DNA of 24,257 nt from a bacterium (GCA_025774615.1 JALGVQ010000098.1:1-24257), one strand, 5' to 3'. Numbered from the stretch's first letter, positions 1 through 8,685 are shown. Translations and numbers: made by a program. The notes: generated by a model not told the origin, from the letters alone.

Positions 1-1
1 G

Positions 2-2815
2 TTCTTCAGCCCGGTTCTCCGACCTAACGCTGATAAGTGTCTGGCGGGGCAAGTGGTGACTTACCAGGATTGGTTCACTTTTCTCGCTACCGACCGAAAG
101 TATAGGGATATCTCCTATTACCCGTATTTCGGTGAAGAGGGAAAGGTGAGGGGGTTTGTGGTTCACGCGCGTGACATCACTGACCAGAAGGAAGCCAGAG
201 AGAATCTCGAAAGGAGTGAAGCGAGTCTTTCTCGAGCCCAGGAGATAGCGCACCTGGGGAGCTGGGAGTGGGACATCACGACCGGAGGATTATGGTGGTC
301 AGATGAGGTATATCGGATCTTCGATCTGGAACCACATGTATTCGGTGACTCCTATGAGGCGTTTCTTGAATGGGTGCATCCCGATGACAAAGAATTCGTT
401 GCTGATGCGGTCGAACTCGCTGTCACCGACTGTGAGGAATACAACATCGAACATCGGATCATACGCCCTGATGGTTCTGAGAGAATTGTGAATGAAATGG
501 GCGAGGTCAGATACGATGAAGCCGGCCAAGCGATCACCATGATTGGCACGGTTCACGATATAACCGAGCGTAAGCTGGCTGAGATGGAGCTGAAAGAAAG
601 CGAAGAACGGTATCGCGCTCTCTTCGATTACGCCGACGATGCCATCTTCCTCATGCATGAAGATTGCTTCATTGACTGCAATGCCAGGACACTCGAGATG
701 TTCGATCGCCCGCGGGAGAAGGTAATCGGCCAAACCCCTGCCGATTTCTCGCCTGAATTTCAGAACTTCGGACGCAAGTCGAGTGAAGAAGCCGAATACA
801 GGCTCAATCTGGCGCTGGCGGGTGAGTCCCAGCTCTTCGAGTGGATTCATCTCCGACCTGACGGAACGCCATTTGTAGTTCGCGACATCACGGAACGGAA
901 GCAGACAGAAGAGAAATACCGACAGGTGGTTGAGAACGCAGGAGAGGGGATTTTCGTCGCTCAGGATGGTGTACTCAAGTTCGTAAATCCAAAGGTATTG
1001 GAGTACCTGGGGCGGTCTGAGGACGAGGTCAGGTCGGTCTCCTTCCTGGAGTTCGTCCACCCGGAAGATCGAGCCGAGTTGGAGGATCGTTACGTCCGCC
1101 GTCTGGCAGGGGAGAGCGTTCCTGACATTTCTTCATATCGGATCATCGACAACGAAGGCGAAACAATCTGGGTTGAGGCCAACACCGTTCCAATCACCTG
1201 GGATGGTAGACCAGCCAGTCTCAACTTCGTGGACGATATCACCGACCGCAGACAGGCCGAGGATGAACTGAAGATGAAGGAGGCCCAGCAATCGCTGGTG
1301 CTCAGTTCGCTGCCTATGGCCTTCTACATTGCCAGGCCGTATGGTGACTTCGGCGGGACGTGGGTCAGCGAACAGATTGGTAATCTCTCGGGTTATAGTG
1401 CAGCAAATTTTTTCGACGACACCGGACTCTGGGCTGCCAGGCTGCATCCGGATGATCGTGACAGAGTATTCCAGTTGTTCGATGACATTACCGATACAGA
1501 CACAATCACAGTGGAATACCGTTGGCAACATGCCGATGGGCATTACATCTGGTTTCTGGATCAAGGTGTCCTGATAAGAAATGGAGATGGCACCCCTGAA
1601 GAGATAATCGGGATCTGGCTGGATATCACTCAACAGAAGGAGGCTGAGCAGGAGTTACGCGTGAAAGAAGAACAACTTCTCCAGTCGCAGAAACTGGAAG
1701 CGGTGGGTCACCTGGCTGGTGGCATCGCCCACGATTTCAACAACATACTCGGTGTGATATCAGGCTACAGTGAACTGGCCTTGATGAACCTTGAGGACGA
1801 TGATCCCCACCATGAGAATTTCACCCGGATCAAGGATGCCGCTGAACGCGCTGCCGGTATGACCAGTCAACTGCTTGCTTTCAGTCGCAAGCAGAAGATT
1901 GTGGCCAATCAAATCGACCTGAATGAAATAATCGAGAAGATTGAGAGACTGTTGGGCCGTCTCATAGGGGAACATATCCATTTCAGGATCGAATTGAATG
2001 CTGGTCCCTGCTTGATCTTCGCCGATCCCGCTCAGATTGATCAGGTTATCATGAACATGGCGGTGAATGCTCGTGATGCGATGCCGGACGGTGGAGATTT
2101 GATGATTCGGACCTCATGCGTGAATGTCGATGAAAATATTGCCGGGAGCCTCGGAGATATCGATCCCGGACCATATGTGTTGCTTTCAATAGCAGACACC
2201 GGTCATGGAATGGATGATGAGACGAGAACAAAGATATTCGATCCATTCTTCACGACGAAAGAGGCAGGCAAGGGTACCGGGCTCGGTCTGGCCACCGTCT
2301 ATGGAATAGTCGGACAGAGCAATGGATGTATCGAGGTCAAGAGTGAGCCGGGGCAAGGGACCACGTTCAATATCTTCTTCCCGATCACCGAAGGAGCAGA
2401 AGCAGGTGATGGAGCGATCGTTGAGGGAGCAAGCCTGGTTTCGAACGGAGAGCGGGTGTTGCTCGTCGAGGATGATGACGCTTTCAGGGATCTGACTCAC
2501 AAGATATTGCAGATGTTTGGATATAGAACGATTGTGGCCCGGAATGCAGGTGAGGCCCTGTTGATATGTGAACAGGAGGATGAACCGATCCAGATCATGC
2601 TGACCGACGTAGTGATGCCGCAGGTGAGTGGCCCGAAACTGGCTGAACGAGTAGCCGGTCTCCAACCTGACATGAAGGTCCTCTTCATGTCAGGGTATAC
2701 GTATGACATCATGGAACTGCATGGACTGGATGAAACAGAGATCAATCTGATCGAGAAACCCTTCACTACAACTAAGCTTGCACGACGTTTACAAGAGGTA
2801 CTGAATCAAGAGTAG
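2..2815 (+). CDS. PAS-domain hybrid histidine kinase (5' end outside window)
   Basis: Sensor kinase with a C-terminal receiver; the frame is open from base 2, so the GTG at 53 is probably internal and the true start lies upstream. Domains by position: end of a PAS/PAC (to ~205, motif RDITDQKEA), PAS ~215-590, PAS ~600-905, PAS ~910-1260, PAS ~1275-1650, HisKA with the phosphoacceptor His at 1730-1732 (GGIAHDFNN), HATPase_c ~2025-2390 (N-box with [11 protein letters not shown]1 DTGHGMD, F/G2 FDPFFTTK and GTGLGL), and REC ~2455-2800 with acceptor Asp at 2606-2608 (LTDVVMP) and Lys in EKPF. No transmembrane segment is visible in this part, so it probably senses in the cytoplasm. The third complete PAS lacks about 20 residues before RDITERK. 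Kinase plus REC suggests intramolecular phosphotransfer with the partner elsewhere in the genome. Ligand unknown. Confidence 0.95.
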   Translation, partial: FFSPVLRPNADKCLAGQVVTYQDWFTFLATDRKYRDISYYPYFGEEGKVRGFVVHARDITDQKEARENLERSEASLSRAQEIAHLGSWEWDITTGGLWWSDEVYRIFDLEPHVFGDSYEAFLEWVHPDDKEFVADAVELAVTDCEEYNIEHRIIRPDGSERIVNEMGEVRYDEAGQAITMIGTVHDITERKLAEMELKESEERYRALFDYADDAIFLMHEDCFIDCNARTLEMFDRPREKVIGQTPADFSPEFQNFGRKSSEEAEYRLNLALAGESQLFEWIHLRPDGTPFVVRDITERKQTEEKYRQVVENAGEGIFVAQDGVLKFVNPKVLEYLGRSEDEVRSVSFLEFVHPEDRAELEDRYVRRLAGESVPDISSYRIIDNEGETIWVEANTVPITWDGRPASLNFVDDITDRRQAEDELKMKEAQQSLVLSSLPMAFYIARPYGDFGGTWVSEQIGNLSGYSAANFFDDTGLWAARLHPDDRDRVFQLFDDITDTDTITVEYRWQHADGHYIWFLDQGVLIRNGDGTPEEIIGIWLDITQQKEAEQELRVKEEQLLQSQKLEAVGHLAGGIAHDFNNILGVISGYSELALMNLEDDDPHHENFTRIKDAAERAAGMTSQLLAFSRKQKIVANQIDLNEIIEKIERLLGRLIGEHIHFRIELNAGPCLIFADPAQIDQVIMNMAVNARDAMPDGGDLMIRTSCVNVDENIAGSLGDIDPGPYVLLSIADTGHGMDDETRTKIFDPFFTTKEAGKGTGLGLATVYGIVGQSNGCIEVKSEPGQGTTFNIFFPITEGAEAGDGAIVEGASLVSNGERVLLVEDDDAFRDLTHKILQMFGYRTIVARNAGEALLICEQEDEPIQIMLTDVVMPQVSGPKLAERVAGLQPDMKVLFMSGYTYDIMELHGLDETEINLIEKPFTTTKLARRLQEVLNQE

Positions 2816-2841
2816 TCTCGACGGTATCAATCGTAGCGGGC

Positions 2842-2858
2842 CGACGAATTGAACGTCG
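2842..2858. repeat. Short inverted repeat after the hybrid kinase
   Basis: CGACG and CGTCG separated by 7 bases, 27 bases past the kinase stop. There is no T-run, so it is not a convincing terminator. It is the only clear hairpin in the first half of the 181-base gap 2816-2996. Confidence 0.35.
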
Positions 2859-2951
2859 TATCTCTTAATTGCAGCAAGCGCTCATTCAATGTGGGTGGAT
2901 GGAGCTTAAGCGAACGACACCACAGAGTAGTATGATAGAGCCAGAGCAAAT

Positions 2952-2990
2952 AGGATTGATACTCTGAGAAGTAATCCTTAATGGAAGGAT
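2952..2990 (+). promoter_or_regulatory. Possible Shine-Dalgarno-sequestering hairpin pair before the ureohydrolase
   Basis: AATCCTT (2973-2979) can pair downstream with AAGGAT (2985-2990), which is the Shine-Dalgarno of the next gene (6 bp, 5-base loop). It can also pair upstream with AGGATT (2952-2957; 6 bp, 15-base loop). The two pairings exclude each other, so this has the form of an on/off translation switch. The stems are short and could be chance. No known riboswitch consensus was recognised. Confidence 0.35.
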
Positions 2991-2996
2991 AAGAGC

Positions 2997-3935
2997 ATGG
3001 AAGAAGTCGGCAACGGCAAGTCCTTATCACGCTTTTCTGGAACTGCTTCTTTCATGGGTACGCCACTGGTTGAGGATCCAGATGAGCTGGATATAGCACT
3101 CATTGGTGTGCCATTCGATGGAGGAGCTGAAAACCGGCCTGGTCAACGTCACGCACCACGCGAGATCCGCAACATGTCGAGCATGCTTCGTGCCGTCCAT
3201 CATGTCACCAGAATAAACCCATATGAACTCTGTCGTGTTGGTGACATGGGCGATGTTCCACTTCCCCATGCCTTTGATATCGAGTCAAGCCATTCAGATA
3301 TCACAGAGTTCATGAATCAAATTCATGCTGCTGGCGCAGTGCCTCTGAGTGCAGGAGGGGACCACTCGATCACTCTGCCGATATTCCGTGCGATTGCTGC
3401 AGACAGACCGATTGGCATGGTGCTTGTCGACGCTCACACCGATACACTCGATGAAGAACTGGGCTCCAGATTCTCACATGGCACACCGTTCCGAAGAGCA
3501 GTTGAAGAGGGGCTGCTTGATCCTCAACGAACCGTGCAGATAGGCGTCAGAGGTGCCCAGAACACGGAGGAAGGGTTGACCTTTGCACTTGAATCCGGTA
3601 TGCGCGTCATCCACATGGAAGAGTTTACAGAGTTGGGTTTAGAAGCGGTGATAGCTGAGTCCAAAAGTATAGTGGCAGATGGGCCCACATACATATCCTT
3701 TGATATAGACTGTCTCGATCCCGCATTTGCTCCAGGTACGGGTACACCGGAGGTTGGCGGTATGACCACAATCGAGGCGCAGGCACTTGTACGGGGTCTG
3801 CGTGGTATTGACCTTATTGGAGGCGATGTTGTCGAAGTAGCACCACCATTTGATCCTACAGGAAACACTGCGCTTGTCGGAGCAACTATGATGTATGAGA
3901 TTCTGTGTATTCTAGCCGAAAGTGTCGTTACATAG
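2997..3935 (+). CDS. Agmatinase-family ureohydrolase (agmatinase / guanidinobutyrase-like)
   Basis: 312-residue binuclear manganese hydrolase that should remove urea from a guanidino compound in the cytoplasm. All metal ligands of the arginase/agmatinase family are visible: H123 in GGDHS, D145-H147-D149 in DAHTDT, and D236-D238 in SFDIDCLDP, plus E280 in VEVAPPFD. The N-terminal stretch RFSG..TFM-like and GVPFDGG, and the SHGTPFRRA segment, resemble agmatinase, guanidinobutyrase and guanidinopropionase more than true arginase. The substrate cannot be told from sequence. ATG 2997 has AAGGA at 2985-2989 with 7-base spacing. It stands alone. Codon use includes many ATA and A/T-ending codons, more AT-rich than genes after 4.8 kb. 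A rocD gene 9 kb away could take up ornithine only if the substrate were arginine. Confidence 0.93.
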   Translation: MEEVGNGKSLSRFSGTASFMGTPLVEDPDELDIALIGVPFDGGAENRPGQRHAPREIRNMSSMLRAVHHVTRINPYELCRVGDMGDVPLPHAFDIESSHSDITEFMNQIHAAGAVPLSAGGDHSITLPIFRAIAADRPIGMVLVDAHTDTLDEELGSRFSHGTPFRRAVEEGLLDPQRTVQIGVRGAQNTEEGLTFALESGMRVIHMEEFTELGLEAVIAESKSIVADGPTYISFDIDCLDPAFAPGTGTPEVGGMTTIEAQALVRGLRGIDLIGGDVVEVAPPFDPTGNTALVGATMMYEILCILAESVVT

Positions 3936-3972
3936 GCTCATGTCGCAGGTGAAGTTTGCCACTCCAAAACCT

Positions 3973-3990
3973 GGTCGGGACATCCCGACC
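3973..3990. repeat. Perfect inverted repeat between ureohydrolase and secreted protein genes
   Basis: GGTCGGGA, two bases, then TCCCGACC. A strong GC hairpin 37 bases after the ureohydrolase stop. No T-run follows (GCGTATTG), so it is either a terminator of the non-U-tract type or an operator for the gene at 4104. Confidence 0.5.
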
Positions 3991-4103
3991 GCGTATTGTT
4001 CATAATGATACACCGGCGGTAGATCGTTCTTACTCCTATGTATCCTGCCCTGACGTCGTTACTATTCCATGAATCTGAGCCGTAACCAGATGAAAGGAAT
4101 GTC

Positions 4104-4745
4104 ATGAAGCTGTCTGCAGTCCCGATTCTGATCACTTTGCTCTCCATGGCTCCCGTCTCAGCAGTGAGGGCACAGGAATGCGGACCCAATTGTCCCATCT
4201 GCTCCGGCTCGGTCTTTAATACCGAGACCATGCTTTCGACCAGCACCATACTTACCCGGGTTCTGGTATTCCCCGATGGCGAAGAAAAAGTCGTTTCCGG
4301 GATCAAGATGGCGCTCACATCGAAGCTCGATTTTGGTGTGAGTTACCTGACCACCAGCCAATCGGTCATCTTCAATGCGCGAGTGCTTCTTCTGGGTGAA
4401 GAGGAGTTGAGACCGGGTGTTGTCGCCGGCATAGGTAGTGTCAGAGCAGACGCCTCCGACCAGTCGGTTTTCCTCAGCCTGACCAAGAATCTTGAGGATG
4501 TGATCGGGCCACCCGTCCGTATATCGCTTGGGGCGGCCGGATATCTGCGGGGAGGAGAAAAACTATATCCGATCGGCACAGTGAGCTACTTCTACAAAGA
4601 GAAACTGCTCCCATTCATCTCCTACGATGGACTGAACATCAACTACGGAGTCTCCTGGTTCCTTTTTGAGACCCTGAATATCGGTCTGCTGTATGTGGAG
4701 AACAGATATCTGGGACTGTCGACCGGATTGAGGATATCGAGATAG
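4104..4745 (+). CDS. Secreted, probably outer-membrane beta-barrel-like protein of unknown function
   Basis: 213 residues. A typical Sec signal peptide (MKLSAVPILITLLSMAPVSA) ends near VRAQ, followed at once by a cysteine cluster, ECGPNCPICSG. The remainder alternates short hydrophobic/aromatic strands with turns, ending in LGLSTGLRISR, as in small outer-membrane barrels. ATG 4104 follows AAAGGA (4093-4098). I do not recognise a named family. The Cys motif may form a disulphide or bind a metal, which is inference. No operon partner: gaps of 168 bases before and 67 after, both carrying hairpins. Confidence 0.8.
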   Translation: MKLSAVPILITLLSMAPVSAVRAQECGPNCPICSGSVFNTETMLSTSTILTRVLVFPDGEEKVVSGIKMALTSKLDFGVSYLTTSQSVIFNARVLLLGEEELRPGVVAGIGSVRADASDQSVFLSLTKNLEDVIGPPVRISLGAAGYLRGGEKLYPIGTVSYFYKEKLLPFISYDGLNINYGVSWFLFETLNIGLLYVENRYLGLSTGLRISR

Positions 4746-4779
4746 AGCAGAACCTGGTCTGAATCACCGACCTCATACA

Positions 4780-4796
4780 CCGTTCCCGGGGAACGG
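4780..4796. repeat. 17-bp perfect palindrome upstream of the SDR gene
   Basis: CCGTTCCC-G-GGGAACGG, ending 17 bases before the SDR start codon. No T-run. The position suits an operator or a 5'-UTR hairpin better than a terminator. Confidence 0.5.
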
Positions 4797-4812
4797 ACAG
4801 ACGGAGCGCTGA

Positions 4813-5721
4813 ATGATGTGGACTGAAGCCGATATTCCTGATCTGAGTGGAACACAGACGATTGTTACAGGAGCTAACAGCGGAATAGGCCTGGAAACGT
4901 CCCGGGCGCTGGCTGAGAAGGGTGCCCATGTGGTCCTGGCGTGCCGGAACCTGGAGAAGGGAAATGAGGCCGCCGGTTCCATCAGACAGAAGAATTCCAG
5001 GGTCGATATCGAGGTCATGGAGCTCGATCTGAGTGACCTCTCATCGGTGAGGGTTTTCGCCGAGGCCTTTAACGGTGGACATTCCTCCCTCGACATCCTC
5101 TGCAACAACGCGGGGGTGATGGCGCTCCCCGAGCGGATTGAGACCGTGGATGGCTTCGAGATGCAGTTCGGCACGAACCATCTCGGACATTTCGCACTCA
5201 CCGGACTTCTCTTCGGCATGCTCCGGAACACTCCGGGCGCGCGGGTCGTGACGGTGAGCAGTATGGGACACCGGATGGGGAAGATCGATTTCGAGAACCT
5301 GAACGCGGAAAAATCATACAAATCGACCGGAGCGTACGGTCAGAGCAAACTGGCCAACCTGCTCTTCACACGTGAACTGCAGTGGCGTGCCGACGATGCT
5401 GGCGTCGGAATCCGGGCTACGGCTGCTCATCCGGGCTGGACCGGCACGAATCTGCAAAGACACGCTCCCATGCTGAATTTCCTGAACAGATTCGTTTCCC
5501 AGAAACCTCCGATGGGTGCCCTGCCGACGCTCTATGCCGTCATTTCCGACGAGATGGCTGATGGGGAGTATGCCGGACCGAGTGGTTTCATGGAGATGCG
5601 CGGATATCCGAAGAAGGTCAAGTCGAGCGCAGCATCACGTGACAGGGATATCGCCCGGAAGCTGTGGAATGTCTCGGAAGAACTCACCGGTATACGCTTC
5701 GATTTTTCGTCACCAGCCTGA
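4813..5721 (+). CDS. Short-chain dehydrogenase/reductase, retinol-dehydrogenase-like
   Basis: 302-residue NAD(P)-dependent oxidoreductase of the classical SDR fold. Visible motifs: cofactor loop TGANSGIG (residues 19-26), ACR after strand 2 which favours NADP(H), NNAG (98-101), catalytic N122 in TNHLGHF, S150 in VTVSSMGH, and Y175-x3-K179 in YGQSK. The NHLGHF and ANLLFTREL signatures and the overall arrangement match the retinol dehydrogenase/WW-domain oxidoreductase-like branch. The natural substrate is unknown. Two adjacent ATGs (4813, 4816) with GGAG at 4803-4806 leave the exact start one codon uncertain. Single gene. Confidence 0.92.
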   Translation: MMWTEADIPDLSGTQTIVTGANSGIGLETSRALAEKGAHVVLACRNLEKGNEAAGSIRQKNSRVDIEVMELDLSDLSSVRVFAEAFNGGHSSLDILCNNAGVMALPERIETVDGFEMQFGTNHLGHFALTGLLFGMLRNTPGARVVTVSSMGHRMGKIDFENLNAEKSYKSTGAYGQSKLANLLFTRELQWRADDAGVGIRATAAHPGWTGTNLQRHAPMLNFLNRFVSQKPPMGALPTLYAVISDEMADGEYAGPSGFMEMRGYPKKVKSSAASRDRDIARKLWNVSEELTGIRFDFSSPA

Positions 5722-5803
5722 TCGGACCGGATTGCCACGGCGATTGATCAGATCCGCGCCTTCTGAAACATAGCCCCTCGAGTTCAGCACTCCTCCTGGT
5801 GCG

Positions 5804-5823
5804 GCAGGCCTCTTTCTGCCTGC
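5804..5823. repeat. Inverted repeat in the SDR-peptidase gap
   Basis: GCAGGC and GCCTGC with an 8-base pyrimidine loop (CTCTTTCT), about 80 bases past the SDR stop. It may act as a weak terminator but has no U tract. Nothing else is evident in the 194-base gap apart from a T-rich stretch around 5865. Confidence 0.4.
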
Positions 5824-5915
5824 GGAACATCAGTTGGCATCGACTCGGTGCCCATTGATGGTTATTTTTCATATCTGTTCGCGAACCTGACACAGTCATC
5901 AAGGGGAGTCGTCCA

Positions 5916-8021
5916 ATGAGGTCTCTTGCCACTTTCGCCACCCTTTTCATGCTGCTCGGAGCCGTTTCGTGCTCCTCTTCCGGAGGTAATCCGCTTCTGG
6001 CGGAGTGGAATACGCCCTTCGGCGTACCGCCGTTCGATCTCATCAAGGAGAGGCACTATCTTCCGGCTTTCCGTTCTGCCATGGCCGAGCACCAGGCGGA
6101 AATTGCTGCGATCGTCCAGAGCAGTGATGCGCCTACGTTCGCTAATACGCTCGAGGCTCTCGATAGAAGCGGCAAAGCCCTCGGGCGCGTCTCAAGTGTG
6201 TTCTTCGCTGTCGAGGGTGCCCATGGGAACGATGCACTGCGGGAGATCGCGAGTACTGTCGCGCCGGAACTGGCGTCCCATGGTGATGATATTTCCCTGA
6301 ACCGTGATCTCTATGAGCGGGTGAATTCGGTTTTCGAACAGCGTGGTTCCCTGGGTCTGAACCCGGAACAGATGCGGCTGCTTGAAGAGACCCACAAGGG
6401 ATTCGTCCGAAGTGGTATCGCTCTGGGTGACGAGGCGCAGACCCGCCTGCGGGAGATCAACGGTGAACTGGCGGAACTCTCACAGACCTTCGGGCAGAAC
6501 CTGCTGAGGGAGACCAACGATTTCTCCATCCATGTGACAGACGAGGCCGACCTGGGGGACCTGCCGTCGAGTCTGGTCGCGGCTGCCGCCGCCGAAGCCG
6601 AGCGCACCGGCCATGACGACGGCTGGGTGTTCACGCTTCAGCGCCCGAGTATTAATCCCTTCCTGCAGTATTCGCCGAACAGAGAGCTGAGACGTCAGCT
6701 CTTCATGGGGTATGCGTTGCGGGGTGACAATGACAACGAGGATGACAACAAGGCGACCCTCTCCCGGATGGCATCGCTCAGGTCCGAGCGGGCCAAGCTG
6801 ATGGGGTACGAGACTCACGCTGACTTCGTGCTCTCCGACAACATGGCCGAGACCACGGCCAACGTGTACAACTTCCTCGATCAGATCATGGAACCGGCTC
6901 TGCGGGTGGGTAAGGAAGAGCGGGCCGCGCTGGAAGAGATGATGCGCGCCGAAGGGATCGATGATGAACTGAAGGGCTGGGACTGGCGCTACTACACCGA
7001 GAAGGTGCGCAAAGCGCGTTACGATCTGGATGAGGAGATCCTGAGGCCTTACTTCCCGCTCGAATCGGTCCGGGACGGTGTCCTCGGGCTGGCCACCCGG
7101 TTGTGGGGGCTCACGTTCACTGCGCTGGAGGATCTGCCGAGATGGCACCCTGACCAGCAGGTCTTCGAGGTGAAAGAGGCAGATGGTTCACACCTCGGCA
7201 TCATGTACATGGATTTTTATGCCCGGGAGAGCAAGCAGGGCGGGGCATGGATGAACGCTCTGCGCTCCCAGTCGAAGCTGGATGGTGATGTGAAGGCGAT
7301 CGTGACCACCAACTTCAATTTCCCCGGTCCGACCGATGATGCCCCGGCGCTCCTTGCTGCCGTCGATGCCACGACACTGGCCCACGAGTTCGGTCATGCC
7401 CTCCACGGTCTTCTCTCTGATGTGACCTATGAAGGGCTCTCCGGGACCAACGTGCCGCGGGACTTCGTCGAGTTCCCTTCCCAGATCATGGAGAACTGGA
7501 TGAACGAGCCGGAGGTGATCCGGGAATACGCCCGACACTACCAGACCGGTGAAATCATCCCTGATGAACTGCTCGACAAACTGCAGGCGGCGGGGACCTT
7601 CAACCAGGGCTTCATCACCCTCGAGTACCTGGCTGCCTGTTACCTGGACCTTGCCTGGCACACACTCGCGGATAGCGACGAGCGGGAAGCGGGTGCCTTC
7701 GAGGTCGCCGAGATGAACCGGGTAGGCATGATCGACGAGATCATCCCGCGCTACCGGAGCACTTACTTCGCTCACATCTTCTCGGGTGGTTATGCCTCTG
7801 GATATTATGCCTACATCTGGGCAGAGGTACTCGACGCCGATGCCTTCCAGGCATTCAAGGAGACGACGCTCTTCGACAGGGAGACGGCCACCAGACTGCG
7901 CCGGGAGGTCCTTTCAAGGGGTGGTACCCGGCCGGGCATGGAGCTCTACGAGGCATTCCGGGGCCGCATGCCTTCGATCGACGCTCTGCTGGCCAAGAGG
8001 GGATTCATACCTGGACGGTAG
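5916..8021 (+). CDS. dcp: Lipoprotein M3-family peptidyl-dipeptidase (Dcp-like)
   Basis: 701-residue zinc metallopeptidase of family M3, which cleaves dipeptides or short oligopeptides. The zinc site is H490-E-F-G-H494 in AHEFGHALHG, with third ligand E519 in DFVEFPSQ. Other family landmarks are NTPFGVPPFDLIKERHYLPAF at the N-terminus and the C-terminal substrate-loop region with FSGGYASGYYAYIWAEV. The leader MRSLATFATLFMLLGAVSC ends in a lipobox (AVSC), so it should be lipid-anchored in the cell envelope rather than cytoplasmic like the E. coli enzyme. ATG 5916 has AGGGGAG at 5902-5908. It stands alone, and would fit peptide scavenging in the periplasm. The symbol reflects family, not proven orthology. 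Confidence 0.95.
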   Translation: MRSLATFATLFMLLGAVSCSSSGGNPLLAEWNTPFGVPPFDLIKERHYLPAFRSAMAEHQAEIAAIVQSSDAPTFANTLEALDRSGKALGRVSSVFFAVEGAHGNDALREIASTVAPELASHGDDISLNRDLYERVNSVFEQRGSLGLNPEQMRLLEETHKGFVRSGIALGDEAQTRLREINGELAELSQTFGQNLLRETNDFSIHVTDEADLGDLPSSLVAAAAAEAERTGHDDGWVFTLQRPSINPFLQYSPNRELRRQLFMGYALRGDNDNEDDNKATLSRMASLRSERAKLMGYETHADFVLSDNMAETTANVYNFLDQIMEPALRVGKEERAALEEMMRAEGIDDELKGWDWRYYTEKVRKARYDLDEEILRPYFPLESVRDGVLGLATRLWGLTFTALEDLPRWHPDQQVFEVKEADGSHLGIMYMDFYARESKQGGAWMNALRSQSKLDGDVKAIVTTNFNFPGPTDDAPALLAAVDATTLAHEFGHALHGLLSDVTYEGLSGTNVPRDFVEFPSQIMENWMNEPEVIREYARHYQTGEIIPDELLDKLQAAGTFNQGFITLEYLAACYLDLAWHTLADSDEREAGAFEVAEMNRVGMIDEIIPRYRSTYFAHIFSGGYASGYYAYIWAEVLDADAFQAFKETTLFDRETATRLRREVLSRGGTRPGMELYEAFRGRMPSIDALLAKRGFIPGR

Positions 8022-8083
8022 GCAGCAGAGGCAGATCGGGGCAGGCTGAGGGAGCAGAAAGGGCAGAAAAGAGCACAGAGAGG

Positions 8084-8118
8084 GGAGAATCGGAACAGAT
8101 CACTATTTTCGATTCTCC
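8084..8118. repeat. 9-bp inverted repeat after the peptidase gene
   Basis: GGAGAATCG and CGATTCTCC separated by 17 bases. It lies at the end of a purine-rich, C-poor tract (8022-8092) and just before the predicted cold-shock promoter. No T-run on either side, so it is a candidate 3'-end stabiliser for the dcp transcript rather than an intrinsic terminator. Confidence 0.4.
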
Positions 8119-8129
8119 TCAAATTGTGC

Positions 8130-8157
8130 TTGAAGTGTGTCAGAATAGCGCTAGATT
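8130..8157 (+). promoter_or_regulatory. Candidate sigma-70-type promoter for the cold-shock leader
   Basis: TTGAAG (8130-8135), 16-base spacer, TAGATT (8152-8157); each hexamer matches four of six consensus bases. It would start a transcript near 8164, about 185 bases before the cspA-like start codon, a leader length similar to those of known cold-shock mRNAs. Confidence 0.4.
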
Positions 8158-8163
8158 TACTCA

Positions 8164-8250
8164 GTGAGCACGACGTTGAAGCAGTACCGGATGGTCTGAT
8201 CAATCAAAGCACCGGGGATATGCGTCATTGCCTGGGTGCTTTTTTTATTT
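8164..8250 (+). ncRNA. Candidate leader RNA or small RNA ending at an intrinsic terminator
   Basis: The 328-base gap 8022-8349 holds a promoter-like pair (8130-8157) and, about 85 bases on, an intrinsic terminator. The segment between could be an independent small RNA or the attenuated leader of the cold-shock gene. It has no credible ORF and matches no RNA family I recognise. Confidence 0.35.
8206..8250 (+). terminator. Intrinsic terminator upstream of the cold-shock gene
   Basis: AAAGCACC (8206-8213) pairs with GGTGCTTT (8235-8242) over a 21-base loop; a T-run follows (8240-8246). It could end readthrough from dcp, end a small RNA, or act as an attenuator in the cold-shock leader. Confidence 0.7.
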
Positions 8251-8283
8251 GGAACACCAGAACAGCTACGCGTTGTGGAAGTA

Positions 8284-8326
8284 TCCGGTGAATTGCCGGA
8301 CTTATGTAAAAGCGAGCCGAAAGGCT
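8284..8326 (+). promoter_or_regulatory. Two hairpins in the cold-shock 5' untranslated region
   Basis: TCCGG (8284-8288) pairs with CCGGA (8296-8300) across 7 bases. AGCC (8315-8318) pairs with GGCT (8323-8326) around a GAAA tetraloop. Both sit just upstream of the AAAGGA Shine-Dalgarno (8333-8338). Structured leaders that control translation with temperature are known for cspA-type mRNAs; here this role is inferred. Confidence 0.45.
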
Positions 8327-8349
8327 TCGAACAAAGGAATACGATTACA

Positions 8350-8553
8350 ATGGCACAAGGTACAGTAAAGTGGTTCAACGACTCCAAGGGCTTCGGTTTC
8401 ATCACGCAAGATGATGGTTCCAAAGACTGTTTTGTTCACCACTCAGCGATCCAGGGTGACGGTTTCAAGACTTTGAACGAGGGCGACCGTGTCGAGTTCG
8501 ACATCGTTCAGGGTGACAAGGGTCCCGCGGCGGAGAACGTCGTAAAGATCTGA
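8350..8553 (+). CDS. Cold-shock protein, CspA family
   Basis: 67-residue single cold-shock domain, the full family length. The single-strand nucleic-acid-binding motifs are present: RNP1 as KGFGFI and RNP2-like CFVHHSAI (usual VFVHFSAI), after the typical opening [15 protein letters not shown]. It is expected to bind RNA or ssDNA and melt secondary structure. ATG 8350 follows AAAGGA (8333-8338) with an 11-base gap; an upstream in-frame ATG at 8236 would lie inside the terminator stem and is not used. The long leader contains a terminator and two hairpins, and a strong terminator follows the gene, so it is a one-gene transcript. Confidence 0.97.
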   Translation: MAQGTVKWFNDSKGFGFITQDDGSKDCFVHHSAIQGDGFKTLNEGDRVEFDIVQGDKGPAAENVVKI

Positions 8554-8577
8554 CACCCAGCCCGTAAAGAACAATAT

Positions 8578-8617
8578 GGCGCCTCTTCCGGTCGAACCGG
8601 GGGAGGCGCCTTTTTTT
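8578..8617 (+). terminator. Strong intrinsic terminator after the cold-shock gene
   Basis: A 15-bp stem (from GGCGCCTC at 8578-8585 to GAGGCGCC at 8603-8610, with two G-T pairs), 3-base loop CGA, then seven T (8611-8617). Textbook Rho-independent terminator starting 24 bases past the stop. Confidence 0.95.
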
Positions 8618-8671
8618 GTCATCAATCCGTTACACAATTCCGGCGCCTGTACGCTATACAGATGATAACAG

Positions 8672-8685
8672 GGTAACCGGGTACC
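8672..8685. promoter_or_regulatory. Near-palindromic candidate operator before the sigma gene
   Basis: GGTAACCGGGTACC matches its own reverse complement at 12 of 14 positions and lies 27 bases before the sigma factor start. A weak -10-like TATACA lies upstream at 8655-8660. Binding protein unknown; low support. Confidence 0.3.

Noticed and set aside
299-1060. 253-residue minus-strand open frame
   Set aside because: Lies fully antisense to the PAS domains of the hybrid kinase, which have clear homology.
2931-2936. TATGAT as a -10 element for the ureohydrolase
   Set aside because: Good -10 hexamer but no acceptable -35 at 16-18 bases; not strong enough to list as a promoter.
2842-2996. Guanidine riboswitch before the ureohydrolase
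   Set aside because: Searched for paired ACGR-loop hairpins and other ykkC-like features; none found.
8236-8349. N-terminal extension of the cold-shock protein
   Set aside because: It would start inside the terminator and add 38 residues unlike any CspA; ATG 8350 has its own Shine-Dalgarno.
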